Below, piece after piece: positions 1-9,081 of a stretch of 64,000 bases of DNA (within the stretch, counting starts at the first letter, position 1; each line of letters begins with the position of its first letter). Source of the stretch: Paenibacillus sp. P25 (GTDB lineage Bacteria; Bacillota; Bacilli; Paenibacillales; NBRC-103111). The translations under genes were made by a program, and so were the position numbers. The stretch is taken from the NCBI GenBank assembly GCA_024704175.1, contig CP085629.1:6014001-6078000 (forward strand), given 5' to 3'. The notes beneath the pieces were generated by a model. It searched no databases. It was given only the letters and a program-made list of their open reading frames with translations, and was not told the DNA's origin.

Positions 1-810
1 CATGATGAAGATGACGTTCGGCTGTTTCCCGTTAAAAGGATCCGCCTGCACCGAAGCCGCCTTGACTTCGTTCTGGCTCTTCAGCGTGTCGGCCAATTTC
101 TGCATGGACGCCTCGTCATAGCCGGCCGGCTTATGCACGATCGCATTCTTCACATTCATGGTAAAAGCAAGAGACATTCCGTTGCTCCCGTAGTTCTCCG
201 ACTGGTTCCATACAATCTCGCTGGCGCCCATCCGGTCCATCACCTTGGCGGCCCAGGTCGTATCCACGCCGAACGAATACAGAGCGGCGGCGGCCAGCGA
301 CCCGACAGCCACCCGGGTCCCGGTGCGAAGACGAAGCCGCGGCGGCTTAAGCGACAGCACGAGCAGCACCAGCACCACGCCCAGCATGGTCCCGATGCGC
401 AGCAGCGCCGATTTGTTCGCCACCAGCGGCAGGATGTTCATGCTTTCTTTATTGAGGAAAATATCCCAAGGAAAGAAAGGCTCTCCGATCAGCTTCACCT
501 TGAAGTAGCTGACGAAGGACATAGTGCATAGAAGCAGCAGCGTCAACGCGAAGGACGCGATCAGCGAACCGGCCAGCACGTAAATCAGTAAGAAAACGAA
601 TAAATCGAGCAGTGCGTTCATCATGAACAGCTTAGGGTTCTGGATCAGCCATGCCCAGGTTTCATGAAAATTGCCGCGCTGGATAAATTCAACGCCGAAT
701 ACCAAAATGAAGGGCACTGCTATACAAGCAAGCACAATCCAGAGGGAGCTCCACGGCCGTTTCGGCTCGTGCTTTGCATGCTTCCGCTTTTTCCAAGCCA
801 AGGGACGCAT
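1..810 (-). CDS. LTA synthase family protein, N-terminal part (runs off the window)
   Basis: The 270 codons visible read from ATG at 810 to the window edge without a stop. Residues 20-42, 63-99, 135-154 and 165-181 are hydrophobic membrane segments, followed by an outward linker. The last residues (NVIFIM at 265-270) are the opening strand of the sulfatase-like phosphoglycerol transferase domain. LTA synthases of this family move glycerol-phosphate from phosphatidylglycerol to lipoteichoic acid outside the membrane. The metal-binding catalytic Thr and the rest of the enzyme lie beyond the window, so primase/synthase/processing subtype cannot be told. Family assignment is firm; specific role is inferred. 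Confidence 0.8.
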   Translation of the reverse strand, partial: MRPLAWKKRKHAKHEPKRPWSSLWIVLACIAVPFILVFGVEFIQRGNFHETWAWLIQNPKLFMMNALLDLFVFLLIYVLAGSLIASFALTLLLLCTMSFVSYFKVKLIGEPFFPWDIFLNKESMNILPLVANKSALLRIGTMLGVVLVLLVLSLKPPRLRLRTGTRVAVGSLAAAALYSFGVDTTWAAKVMDRMGASEIVWNQSENYGSNGMSLAFTMNVKNAIVHKPAGYDEASMQKLADTLKSQNEVKAASVQADPFNGKQPNVIFIM

Positions 811-1023
811 GGGTTTCTCACTCTCCTATCCCGCATTTTCTCTCTACCCCCTGAAGAGTATTCCCTCAGGTTGGCAATCCCGTTCATTTTACCCGCTGAA
901 AGCGTTCGTGAAGCGGCATTGTTATCTATTTGCGGATTTTGATTTGTTAACACATTGTAAACGCGAAATATTAAAAAAACATGAAAATCCGGCTGTAAGG
1001 AACAAATTGGTACGAATGGCACA

Positions 1024-1062
1024 AAAAAAGAGCGGCGTCTCCAAGATTCGCCACTCTTTTTA
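1024..1062 (-). terminator. Rho-independent terminator after the MFS gene
   Basis: The inverted repeat AAAAAGAGCGGCG / CGCCACTCTTTTT has a short loop and a run of Ts on either strand. It lies 39 bases past the MFS stop codon (minus strand) and before the LTA-synthase-like gene. It insulates the two. Confidence 0.8.
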
Positions 1063-1100
1063 TAGGTCCTCAGATAAAATAGCCGTGCCCGCCCCTAAAC

Positions 1101-2280
1101 CTAGGAAGCCAGCTTACGGCTCTCCTTTGGCTGCACCGCCAGAACGCCGCTGAAGAGGAACGTAACCAGCGATAAGGCTAAACAAAGCGCCGTGAACAAA
1201 CTGACCGCAGCAAAGCCGTTAAATCCGGCATACAGCGACCCCGCGAACCAGGAGCCGACGGTAGCCGCAGCGTACATGACAGAATTCGACAGGCTTGTAA
1301 TCGTGCCGCGGATCGTCGGGCTCAGGGAAACCAGCGACCCCATCATCAGAGGGAAGGAGATCCCTGCGACAATGAAGACGAAGAAGAAGCCGGCCGCCAC
1401 CGCCCCCACCGACGGCAAATGAGGCAGGAGGAGATACAGCGTGACAAGAAGCAGCGTCCCCGCCGTCATCGTACCAAGCCGGTTGAACCGACTGAGGATA
1501 TAGGCGCGCCGAAGTCGCCGGCCAAATTGCCGAGGCCTACGAAAACCATCACGTACCCTACGCGGTCCACGGATAAGTGAAACCCGTCCGCCATCCATTT
1601 GCCGATAAAAGCAAACGCCCCGAAGCCCCCGAGCTGAAACAAAAAGTAGCCCAGGAAGGCGCCTCTCGCCGGTCCGCTCTTCAGCAGGGGAACGTACTTG
1701 GCCAGAATGGAGGTTGGCGTCCCCTGTCCCTGCGCCGGCTTCAGCTCGGGTAAAGTGAAGTAGATGAGCGCTGCAAGCAGCGGCGAGCATGCTCCGATCG
1801 CGAAGAACGGGTGCGACCAATGGGAAGTGGCGAGCCAGTCGCCGATCGGTACGCCGAGCGCCTGCGATACGGCGAGGCCTGCGCCGTGGTCCCCAGCACT
1901 TTAGCGATTCTTTGCGGAGGGAATAGAGCCGGAATGGCCGCCCATACCTGCGGGGAGGTGAAGGCGGCGCTCACGCCGGCCAGGAAGCGGAACAGGAACA
2001 TCGACCAGAAGCCGGTGGCGAAGCCGCATAAGATCGTGGAGACCGCGAAGCAGATGATGCCGCCCAGCATGACTTTCTTCCGGTCCCAGCCGTCCGACAG
2101 CGGGCCGGCAATGAGCGCGAATAGCGCATAGCCCAGGGCATAAGCTCCCATCATCCAGCCGGACATCCCGGTGGAAATATGAAATAAGTCCTGAAGGGTC
2201 GGAATCAGCGGAGAAATCAGGAACGTATCCGTACCGATAACAAACATGATCAGGAAAAACAAAACAGCGGGATTACCCAT
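1101..2280 (-). CDS. MFS efflux transporter (DHA1-like), two frame breaks
   Basis: Translation from ATG 2280 gives a typical 12-helix major facilitator: N-terminal helix at residues 4-24, the loop 2-3 signature GPLSDGWDRKKVMLGG, then LAGVSAAFTSPQVWAAIPALFP. The frame breaks near 1883 (GCGCAGG; one G seems missing) and near 1508 (GGCGCGCC; one C seems missing). All three pieces read as one continuous transporter ending VQPKESRKLAS. It is likely a proton-driven drug or metabolite exporter of the YdhP/AraJ type. It follows the ArsR gene in the same direction and may be its target. The breaks look like sequence errors, but real inactivation cannot be excluded. Confidence 0.8.
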
Positions 2281-2294
2281 TACACGACAACTCC

Positions 2295-2310
2295 TTAATT
2301 CAGTAATTAA
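2295..2310. promoter_or_regulatory. Palindrome over the MFS ribosome binding site
   Basis: TTAATTCAGTAATTAA has perfect 6-base arms and sits 15 bases upstream of the MFS ATG, overlapping its Shine-Dalgarno (AAGGAG on the minus strand). Its position between arsR and the MFS gene makes it a candidate ArsR operator. The arms are AT-only, so chance is possible. Confidence 0.3.
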
Positions 2311-2500
2311 ATAACTTTTGAACTAATATGTAAAAAAAATATGTATCACGACGGCGCTTTAAAGAGAGCGCTTCTGCCGGCCAAACCGGATGTCCGTTCT
2401 CCGCCCCATCCGTCAATCCTACGGATCGGAGCAGGGAGCGGACATCCCGCCGGGACCGGACTTCCCGTTCCCCTGAAGGGTATCGAAGCCGCTAAAGCCG

Positions 2501-2797
2501 TTAATCCCCCAGTCTCTCCAGAAAACCGGGTAAAAACCGGTCAAACGCTTCCTCGTCGAGCGTAATCCACTTCGTCTGCGCATCCTTGCGGACCCGGATC
2601 AAGCCCGCCTCCCGCAGCGTCCGGAAGTGGTAAGACGCATTCGACTTCGAGGCCTCGCACTTCTCGCCTACCTCCCCGCAGTTCATTTCTTTCTTGCTTC
2701 GGTACAGCGTGCGGACAATCTCGATGCGTGTCGGGTCCGCCAACGCCTTCAACATCCTCACCAGTTGCTCGTCCCTCGCTCTTAGTTCAATAGTCAT
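2501..2797 (-). CDS. ArsR-family winged-helix regulator
   Basis: This is a 98-residue protein, the usual length for SmtB/ArsR repressors. The winged helix spans about residues 8-85 (LKALADPTRIEIVRTLY, then SKSNASYHFRTLREAGLIRV, recognition helix and wing). I do not see the classic metal site ELCVCDL, so the inducer is more likely organic than a metal. It is co-directional with, and 220 bases upstream of, the MFS gene, suggesting local repression of that pump. The start ATG at 2797 has no strong upstream SD. Confidence 0.85.
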   Translation of the reverse strand: MTIELRARDEQLVRMLKALADPTRIEIVRTLYRSKKEMNCGEVGEKCEASKSNASYHFRTLREAGLIRVRKDAQTKWITLDEEAFDRFLPGFLERLGD

Positions 2798-3045
2798 GCA
2801 ACTATGATAAAGCGAGTTTTCCTTTTTGCAACCCCTTTGTTGGACCGAATGTATTCATTCCTGTAAAGCAAGTGGACTTCCCTGTTCGCCGGGGCATTTT
2901 GCTGGAATGATTTTTGAAAACGACAATATGATGTATTACTGTGGAATGTCCCATCCGCCTCAGGTCATCCCTGAAGAACGCAAAGTATGGACTTCGCTGC
3001 GGGCAAGCAGGCTATAACCGGGTGGGAACGAAAGCGGGTGGGGAG

Positions 3046-3513
3046 ATGGATAACGAGAAGATCGGCAAGTGGCTGGAGATTGCAAAGCAGTTTGCCGGCG
3101 GCGAGTTCTGGAGCGACATCTTCGAGCAGCCCGGCGTCAAGCAGATGATGGGAACCTCATCATCCTTCAAGGGAGCCGGCGCGGCGAAGCCCGCCCTTCT
3201 TCCTATGGTGGACATGCTTCAAGCCGATGGTGAAATTGTGGTGCTGATCGATCTGCCTGGCGTAGCCAAGGAACAGGTTGAGCTGTCAGCCGCCGCCGGG
3301 GTGCTGTACGTCAAGGGAACGGCACGGCCCCTCTTCCCCGGAGCGGAGCCCCTGCTGAAGGAACGCCTGAGCGGGGAGTTCGAGAGGGCCATCCGCCTGC
3401 CGGAGGCGGCAAACGATCCCGCGGCCCGCATCACTGCCTCCTACTATGAAGGCGTGCTGGTCGTTCGGATCGCCGTACCGGAAGCGCCGCGGCGGAGCAT
3501 CCGTATCGAATAG
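3046..3513 (+). CDS. Small heat shock protein, Hsp20/alpha-crystallin family
   Basis: This 155-residue protein has an alpha-crystallin domain from about residue 52 (PMVDMLQADGEIVVLIDLPGV) to the C-terminal strand VLVVRIAVPEAP. The family's usual ERxxGxFxRxxxLP signature is present as RLSGEFERAIRLP. The IxI/V-type tail reads RRSIRIE. These are ATP-independent holdases; spore-coat members (CotP-like) also exist in Bacillales. I chose ATG 3046 because GGGTGGGGAG precedes it and the longer frame upstream has no family similarity. The next gene looks spore-related, which hints at, but does not prove, a sporulation role. Confidence 0.8.
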   Translation: MDNEKIGKWLEIAKQFAGGEFWSDIFEQPGVKQMMGTSSSFKGAGAAKPALLPMVDMLQADGEIVVLIDLPGVAKEQVELSAAAGVLYVKGTARPLFPGAEPLLKERLSGEFERAIRLPEAANDPAARITASYYEGVLVVRIAVPEAPRRSIRIE

Positions 3514-3606
3514 GACGGCGAAGAGCCCGGCGCGTCCCGGTCAGCCCGGCACCCCGGGGATCGCTCCAGATTATCCATTCATCAGCAAATAAAAAAGGGG
3601 GGTTCC

Positions 3607-4032
3607 ATGCGGTCCTTGACCGATTGGGTCCGCGACCGGATCGCGACCGGATCGTCTTCCGAGTCCCTGAACCGCCGGTTGGACGAGCTGGAGAAGCAGC
3701 TTCGGTCCATATCCCGCGAGCTGTCCGGGCTGTCCGGCGGGAAGACCCCCGCCATCGTCGTGGAACAAATCGCCATAGAGAAGCTGGTGATCGAGAAGCT
3801 GGAGCACAGCAACAATTTCGGCGCCCTGGGCATTAAAGAGCTGACGGGCAAGCTGAATATCGGGGTAAATCATACCGGGCCGATCGAAGAAACGGCTCTG
3901 CAGAAGTTCTTCTCCGAAGCGGACGAGCCGGATCAAGTAGACAAAGAATCCTCTTGCAATAAACCGGAAAGCGCCCGGACACAAGCTCATGAGGGTCCGA
4001 ACATCAACATTCGTCCCAAGCCCCACCTTTAA
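3607..4032 (+). CDS. GerPC-like spore protein
   Basis: A 141-residue protein with an N-terminal coiled coil (about residues 18-42, LNRRLDELEKQLRSISREL). It is followed by a strand-rich segment, AIEKLVIEKLEHSN, and KELTGKLNIGVN. The pattern 'IxxLxG.LNIGv' preceded by a coiled coil is that of GerPC, a coat protein needed for germinant access through the spore coat. The C-terminal 45 residues are polar and low complexity. It starts 93 bases after the Hsp20 gene with AAAAGGGGGG as SD. It is shorter than GerPC of B. subtilis and lacks the other gerP genes nearby, so the call is tentative. Confidence 0.5.
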   Translation: MRSLTDWVRDRIATGSSSESLNRRLDELEKQLRSISRELSGLSGGKTPAIVVEQIAIEKLVIEKLEHSNNFGALGIKELTGKLNIGVNHTGPIEETALQKFFSEADEPDQVDKESSCNKPESARTQAHEGPNINIRPKPHL

Positions 4033-4170
4033 ACCGGAGGGACAAGCGGGCGGACCGCTTCCGCCGCATTAGGCACTGCAGGAAGCCGGCGCTTGGACCC
4101 CCGCCGCTGCGCTGCAGCGGGCCGGCCCGGCGCAATAGCGTGCAGGGTGCATTTGCATACAATGTAAAAT

Positions 4171-4206
4171 AACCGATGCCCGTCCGTCAGGACCTCGGCA
4201 TCGGTT
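4171..4206 (-). terminator. Terminator between GerPC-like gene and aldo/keto reductase
   Basis: Perfect 10-base arms AACCGATGCC / GGCATCGGTT, followed on the minus strand by TTATTTTA. It lies just past the reductase stop and can also serve the convergent plus-strand gene. Confidence 0.75.
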
Positions 4207-4243
4207 AAATCGGTTTCGGCTCCTTGACTCGGAAGCGTCAAAA

Positions 4244-5236
4244 TCACCCGTTCAAAATGGCATCGATCTCCGCAAGTTCTCCCTCCGTAAAATCGGGGTT
4301 ACGCAGGGACTCAACCGCATCCTCGATCTGACTCACCTTGCTTGCACCGATCAAAGCGGAGGTGACGCGGCCGCCGCGCAGGACCCATACCAGGGCGAGC
4401 TGGGACAGCTTCTGTCCGCGGCGAGCCGCGATCTCCTGCAGGCGCCGGGTCTTGCCGAGCACCTCTTCGGTCAGCTCCTCGGGCCTCAGGAACTGGCTCG
4501 GTCCGGCCGCTCTCGAATCGGCGGGAATGCCGTTCAGATAGCGGTCCGTCAGCATGCCTTTGGCCAGCGGAGAGTAAGCGATGGAGCCGATGCCCTCCTC
4601 CTCCAGGACACCAAGGAGTCCCTTCTCCGGCGTACGCTCCAGCATCGAATACCGCGGCTGGTGGATCAGGCACGGCGTCCCGAGACGCTTCAGGATGCGC
4701 GAGGCCTCCCGCGCCTGCTCCGCATTGTAGTTCGATATCCCGATGTACAGCGCCTTGCCTTGACGAACGATCAGATCGAGCGCGGCCATCGTTTCTTCCA
4801 GCGGGGTGTTCGGATCCGGACGATGATGGTAGAAGATGTCGACGTAGTCCAGCCCCATCCGCTTCAAGCTTTGGTCCAGACTGGCCACCAAATTTTTCTT
4901 CGAGCCCCATTCGCCGTAGGGTCCCGGCCACATATAGTAACCGGCCTTGGTCGAGATAATGAGCTCGTCGCGGTACGGCGCCAGATCCTCCTTCAGGAGC
5001 TTGCCGAAGGTTTCCTCCGCGGACCCCGGCGGCGGCCCGTAGTTGTTGGCCAGATCGAAGTGGGTGATGCCCAGATCAAAGGCTCGGCGAATCATCGCCC
5101 GTCCGTTCTCGAAGGTGTCGATACCTCCGAAATTGTGCCACAGGCCCAGCGAAATGGCCGGAAGCTTGAGGCCGCTCGCTCCCGAGCGGCGGTATTCCAT
5201 CCCGGCATAGCGGTTAACGTCTGCGGTATAAGGCAT
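4244..5236 (-). CDS. Aldo/keto reductase, YghZ/Gpr type
   Basis: An intact 330-residue TIM-barrel NADPH-dependent reductase. Catalytic tetrad pieces visible: Asp in THFDLANNYGPPPG with its Tyr, Lys in ELIISTKAGYYMW, and His in DIFYHHRPDPN. The insert GPYGEWGSKKNLVASLDQSL is the fingerprint of the YghZ branch (L-glyceraldehyde-3-phosphate reductase, methylglyoxal detoxification). The cofactor loop SPLAKGMLTDRYLNG and GASKVSQIEDAV are in place. ATG 5236 has GGGAGGAA seven bases upstream. It stands alone, divergent from the AraC gene. The physiological substrate is inferred from the subfamily only. Confidence 0.9.
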   Translation of the reverse strand: MPYTADVNRYAGMEYRRSGASGLKLPAISLGLWHNFGGIDTFENGRAMIRRAFDLGITHFDLANNYGPPPGSAEETFGKLLKEDLAPYRDELIISTKAGYYMWPGPYGEWGSKKNLVASLDQSLKRMGLDYVDIFYHHRPDPNTPLEETMAALDLIVRQGKALYIGISNYNAEQAREASRILKRLGTPCLIHQPRYSMLERTPEKGLLGVLEEEGIGSIAYSPLAKGMLTDRYLNGIPADSRAAGPSQFLRPEELTEEVLGKTRRLQEIAARRGQKLSQLALVWVLRGGRVTSALIGASKVSQIEDAVESLRNPDFTEGELAEIDAILNG

Positions 5237-5327
5237 GAGGGTTCCTCCCGTTTCTGTGGTTTCCCTTTCATGCTTTATTGTACCTCTCCTTGTCCCTTAT
5301 TGCCTATGTAAGCATGGACGGGAAATA

Positions 5328-5336
5328 TGGTATAAT
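5328..5336 (+). promoter_or_regulatory. Extended -10 promoter for the AraC gene
   Basis: TGGTATAAT is a consensus extended -10 element, 43 bases upstream of the AraC-type start. No good -35 is spaced in front of it, which is normal for extended -10 promoters. Confidence 0.6.
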
Positions 5337-5378
5337 GTCGCCTATCACAGGTTGACGGCCAGTCAAGGAGGGCATAGG

Positions 5379-6237
5379 ATGGAGCACCGGAAGTTTCAAT
5401 TCACCACTGACGAGGCCCGCAGCGGCATGGATCTAAGGCTCTACTACTGCGGCTCGGAGGACTGCCGTCCCGGCCATTCCTGGGGCCCCGGACTGAAGGA
5501 CCATTATAAATTTCATTACGTCCGCAAGGGGCAGGGCGTGTTCCGGCTCGGGAACCGGGAATACCGGCTCACAGCCGGTCAGGGCTTCCTGATCCGCCCC
5601 CATCAGCTCTCTTTCTACCAGGCGGATGAAGCCGATCCCTGGTCGTATGCTTGGATCGCCTTCAGCGGCGGCAGCCGCGGAAGGCTATATGCTGCGCGCC
5701 GGTCTAACGGTAGAGCATCCGATCTTCAGCTGTACCGATTCCGGGCCGGTGGAGGACAGCTTGCGCTTCCTCTTCGCAGCCAGCCGGCGTCAGGAAAGCC
5801 GCGACGTCATGCTGCTCAGCGCGCTATACCGCTTCCTCGGAGCCCTGATCGAGGGCGCGGACTCAGAGCCGGGGGCCGCCGCGGCTGTACTTTCCAAGGA
5901 TCGTTATGTGCAGAAAGCGCTGGAATATATCGAAACGAACTACTCCCACAGCATGAGCGTGGAATCCATGGCCGATCAGATCGGACTGAGCCGCAAATAT
6001 TTGGCCCGCCGCTTCAAGGAAGCGACCGGCCGGACGCCGCAGGACTTCCTCGTTCAGTACCGGATCAGCAAAGCGGCCGACCTGCTGAGCGAACCGTCGC
6101 TGTCGGTCAGCGAAATCGCCTACTCCGTAGGCTACCGGGATCCGGCCGCTGTTCTCCCGCATGTTCAAGAGACTGCGCGGGGTCTCCCCCTGCATTACCG
6201 CCGGCGGCTGCCCGGTGAGAAGCCGCCGGGTTTATAA
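5379..6237 (+). CDS. AraC-family transcriptional regulator with cupin sensor domain, three frame breaks
   Basis: ATG 5379 follows AAGGAGGG by seven bases. The first ~100 residues form the AraC_binding cupin (YHFHYVRKGQGVFRLGNREY, RPHQLSFYQADE), then two helix-turn-helix motifs (VESMADQIGLSRKYLARRFKE; LSVSEIAYSVGY). The frame breaks near 5670, and again near 6138 and 6188, where a short stretch must be read in another frame to recover the canonical 'DP.LFSRMFKR..G.SP..YR' ending. Such regulators usually sense a sugar and control adjacent carbohydrate genes. None is next to it here, so its targets are unknown. Confidence 0.8.
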
Positions 6238-6241
6238 ACCC

Positions 6242-7408
6242 CTATTCGACTTTCATTGCCGGCTGTTTATTTAAAGAGAAGGAATAGAATGCAGCAATCA
6301 ATCCGAGCAGAACAATCACAGCTCCGAACCATCCCAGATTCAAAACGGAGGTTTGGTTGACTGCCCATCCGCCGGCACCCGCACCCACGGCCATCCCCAG
6401 CTGAAATATGGAATTGTTCATACCGAGCGATAATCCCGATGACTCGGGGGCCAGTGAAATCAGATAATATTGCTGCACCGGTATCGTCATGGTAGCCGAT
6501 CCTATCCAAAGGGCAAGGATAATTAATGCTCCCGCGAAGGTCGTTGCCATGAGGGGAAGCACCGTCAGCGCCGCCGCGTGGAGCAGCAGACTCGCAAGCA
6601 AAGTGAGGTATATTCCCCAGCGGTCCGATCCGTACCCACCGGTACGCGAGCCGATCACAGCAAAGATGCCGCAAGTGAATAATGCTGCGCTGATCTGTGC
6701 CGTGCTTAAGCCGGCCGTTTGTTGCAAGAAAGGAGCGATATACGTAAACATCAGCTGGTAGCCTGTGACCATAAAAAACGTAATCAGAAATCCGCTGATT
6801 AACCGGCGATCCCGTAATACCGAGAGCTGGCTAGTAATCGATACGGATTCCTTATTTTCCTGCCTGGGTACAGCTGCAGCGAGGCCGATCGTCGGTATGG
6901 CCGCCAAAATCAAGATAAACAGAAAGACAAAGCGCCAGCCCCAGTATTCACCGATTAATGTGCCTAGCGGAACGCCGACAGCTAGAGCGGTGCCCCCTCC
7001 CATCATAATCGTGCCGATAGCGCTCCCCTGCCGTCCCGGCTCGGCCAGACTGGAGCCCACCGTCAAAGCGACGATCGTAAATACGCTGGCGCAAGCCGCT
7101 TGAACGACTCGGGCTGCGACGAGCACGGCAAAATTAGGGCTGAAATAACCGATCAGGTTGGCCGCAATAAAAACGGTATAGGAAAGGAGCAGCAGGTTCT
7201 TTCTTTCGAATCTTGAAGTCAGCGCCATCAGAATAGGCGAGCCGATGGCAATCACCAGCGCGTAAACCGTCACCAATTGACCGGCCATCCCTATCGAGAT
7301 ATTCATATCCTGCGCAATCATCCCCAGAATACCCGAAACCACGATCTCCGCGGTTGCCATCACGAATACGCCAAGGGCAAGTAAATAAAGGACCCAATTC
7401 CTCTTCAT
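6242..7408 (-). CDS. MFS transporter, DHA1 family
   Basis: An intact 388-residue transporter with 12 predicted helices. It begins WVLYLLALGVFVMATAEIVV, the start typical of DHA1 sugar/drug exporters (YtbD, AraJ, PbuE relatives). Loop 2-3 reads SRFERKNLLLLS and helix 4 contains RVVQAACASVFTIVAL. A TetR-type operator palindrome lies at 7438-7459, 30 bases upstream of its ATG. The adjacent TetR gene 7484-8060 therefore probably represses it. The likely role is export of a compound also handled by the SDR at 8072. Substrate unknown. Confidence 0.88.
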   Translation of the reverse strand: MKRNWVLYLLALGVFVMATAEIVVSGILGMIAQDMNISIGMAGQLVTVYALVIAIGSPILMALTSRFERKNLLLLSYTVFIAANLIGYFSPNFAVLVAARVVQAACASVFTIVALTVGSSLAEPGRQGSAIGTIMMGGGTALAVGVPLGTLIGEYWGWRFVFLFILILAAIPTIGLAAAVPRQENKESVSITSQLSVLRDRRLISGFLITFFMVTGYQLMFTYIAPFLQQTAGLSTAQISAALFTCGIFAVIGSRTGGYGSDRWGIYLTLLASLLLHAAALTVLPLMATTFAGALIILALWIGSATMTIPVQQYYLISLAPESSGLSLGMNNSIFQLGMAVGAGAGGWAVNQTSVLNLGWFGAVIVLLGLIAAFYSFSLNKQPAMKVE

Positions 7409-7437
7409 GGTTCAGTCCACTCCCCATCCCATCGTTT

Positions 7438-7459
7438 TTCTTGAATGATCATTAAAGTA
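7438..7459. promoter_or_regulatory. TetR operator upstream of the MFS gene
   Basis: The sequence TTCTTGAATGATCATTAAAG forms an imperfect palindrome TTCTTnAAT / ATTnAAG. The same pattern occurs twice upstream of the SDR gene (8934-8955 and 8958-8979). It lies between the tetR stop and the MFS start. Confidence 0.6.
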
Positions 7460-7483
7460 TTGAGCAAAAAAAGCGGGCCGCCT

Positions 7484-8060
7484 TTAATCGAAGATCGAAA
7501 GCGTAACCCGGACGATATCCTCCAACACCGCCGTATCCGATACCGATTTTGCGGTAACGATCAGCCCCCTGCGCATTGTTCAAGTAACGCGCAAGCGCCC
7601 TAAGATCCTGATAACGCTCATGAAGATCGCCTTGATCCTTGGCGCGGGTCAAGGCGAGATAATAAGCTTGTTCCACGCGATTTCTTTCTTTCTCGATAAA
7701 ATCGGCAATCTCGCGGTCGTGCGGCGCAAGCTCAACGCAGGTGTTGACCATGAAGCATCCCTTCACCCGATCCGGTTGGGACAAACTTTCAAGCGGCTCC
7801 TGGAACACTTTCGTAACCGCCTCTTTGCCCGAAGGCGTCTGTTCGAGCTTTTGAATCACCATGCTCTGATTCACGTAGTATTTGAGTGCCGCGAGATACA
7901 GATCTCTTTTGCCCCCAAAAGCGTTGTAAAGACTTTGCGCCTTGATCCCCACATGCTGAACCAGCTCTTGCATGGACGCGCCATGATAACCATGCTTCCA
8001 AAAAAACTCCATCGCTTTGGCGAGAATTTCGGCAGGATCGAACTCTTTGTGCCTTGCCAT
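7484..8060 (-). CDS. TetR/AcrR-family regulator, one C-terminal frame break
   Basis: The HTH is at the N terminus (FDPAEILAKAMEFFWKHGY, ELVQHVGIKAQSLYNAFGGK). A C-terminal ligand domain contains the KGCFMVNTCVELAPHD segment seen in the YxaF/LmrA-like branch. I prefer ATG 8060 (MARHKEF), placed eight bases after GGAG, over GTG 8069. Near 7568 a G5 run appears one base too long. With four Gs the tail becomes LIVTAKSVSDTAVLEDIV and stops at 7484, the normal family ending. It is two codons downstream of the SDR gene and so co-transcribed with it. Three matching palindromes at its own and the MFS promoter imply autoregulation plus pump control. Confidence 0.85.
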
Positions 8061-8071
8061 CCTGTTCACTC

Positions 8072-8902
8072 CTATATGAGACGTTTAAGCAGCTTTTCGG
8101 TCAGGCCGGAGAGCCGTTTCGCCGCGTCCTTGTCGAAAAAGGCTTGCTGGATGCTGATCCTCTTCCCTTCCGCGAACGCGCTTAACGGTTCATCAGGCGG
8201 GTTATCCACGATGGACGCGATCGGCTTGATACTCTTAGCGACGGGCTTGCCGAACTTCTTCATCCTTTCGATGTGAGGCCGGGTCTCATCATCATATTCG
8301 CCGGAAAAGCCGGTCGATGTGGATCCGGGATTTACGAGCACGTATCTGATTTTATCCGATCCATGCCTGTCTGCGAAGGAGACGCCCAGAAGGTCGTTCA
8401 GCTTGCCTCCCTGCATCAGCGCCGTGGTACCGTCGTACCCCCTCTTAAACTCCATATCGTCCCACCGGATCAGAGACATTGGGGCTCCGGGGCCTGCAAC
8501 GTTCACAATAACGGGATCGGGCGACCTTTCCAGCCATTCAACCAAGCCGTAGCTCAGCACGTATCGGCTCAAATAGAACAAAGCAAAATTGTCCTCGAAC
8601 CCTTCCGGCGTTTCTGAACGATGCGAACGAAAATAGCGTGCGCAAAGCACAAGCGCGTCCAATGTGGAGAATCTCAATTTGACCTCCTCGATCACTCTTC
8701 TGTTCTCACTTATCAGACTAAGGTCCGCCCGGATGAAGTGAAACCTCTCTCCCGCACTAAGCTCTTTAGCCGCTTCATGAAGCGCCATCCCCTTCTCCGC
8801 ATGAAGTCCGATCACAATAACACTGTCACCGCGGCGGAGAGAAGCAAGAGCCAAACCTCTCCCGATCCCGTCCGTACCGCCTGAAATCACGATTTTCTTC
8901 AT
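8072..8902 (-). CDS. Short-chain dehydrogenase/reductase
   Basis: An intact 276-residue Rossmann protein with the cofactor motif GGTDGIGRGLAL (TGxxxGxG type, NADP-preferring) and the acidic/NAG-like region DALVLCARYF. The usual Ser-Tyr-Lys triad is weakly kept: VIVNVAGPGAP stands where the catalytic Ser is expected and the YxxxK motif is not obvious (ALMQGGKLNDLL). This places it near the Ypr/DltE-like 'SDR without full triad' group. It heads the operon SDR-tetR with RBS AAGGGAGGG. Two tandem TetR-type palindromes lie in its promoter, so expression is probably induced by the compound it or the MFS pump handles. Confidence 0.8.
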   Translation of the reverse strand: MKKIVISGGTDGIGRGLALASLRRGDSVIVIGLHAEKGMALHEAAKELSAGERFHFIRADLSLISENRRVIEEVKLRFSTLDALVLCARYFRSHRSETPEGFEDNFALFYLSRYVLSYGLVEWLERSPDPVIVNVAGPGAPMSLIRWDDMEFKRGYDGTTALMQGGKLNDLLGVSFADRHGSDKIRYVLVNPGSTSTGFSGEYDDETRPHIERMKKFGKPVAKSIKPIASIVDNPPDEPLSAFAEGKRISIQQAFFDKDAAKRLSGLTEKLLKRLI

Positions 8903-8933
8903 ATCATCCCTCCCTTTGGGGAAATGTTACCAT

Positions 8934-8979
8934 TTCTTTAATAAACATTCAAGAATATTTTTTAGTAAACATTAAAGAA
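8934..8979. promoter_or_regulatory. Tandem TetR operators upstream of the SDR-tetR operon
   Basis: There are two 22-base sites 24 bases apart, 8934-8955 and 8958-8979. Each carries TTTA(A/G)TAAACATTnAAGAA, the first with full palindromic arms TTCTT/AAGAA. They lie 32-77 bases upstream of the SDR start, and the same half sites recur at 7438-7459. Confidence 0.65.
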
Positions 8980-9081
8980 TTGATCCGATTTATTCTGATG
9001 TCTAGGATGCCGATCGCAACATATCCTTTTTCAAGGACGTTTAAGTAAAAAAATGGAACGCCTGCGAGGAGGGATGCTTAA

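Noticed and set aside
671..1153. Plus-strand open frame near the LTA-synthase-like gene
   Set aside because: It runs antisense through the LTA gene start and across a terminator, and is rich in residues typical of antisense reading.
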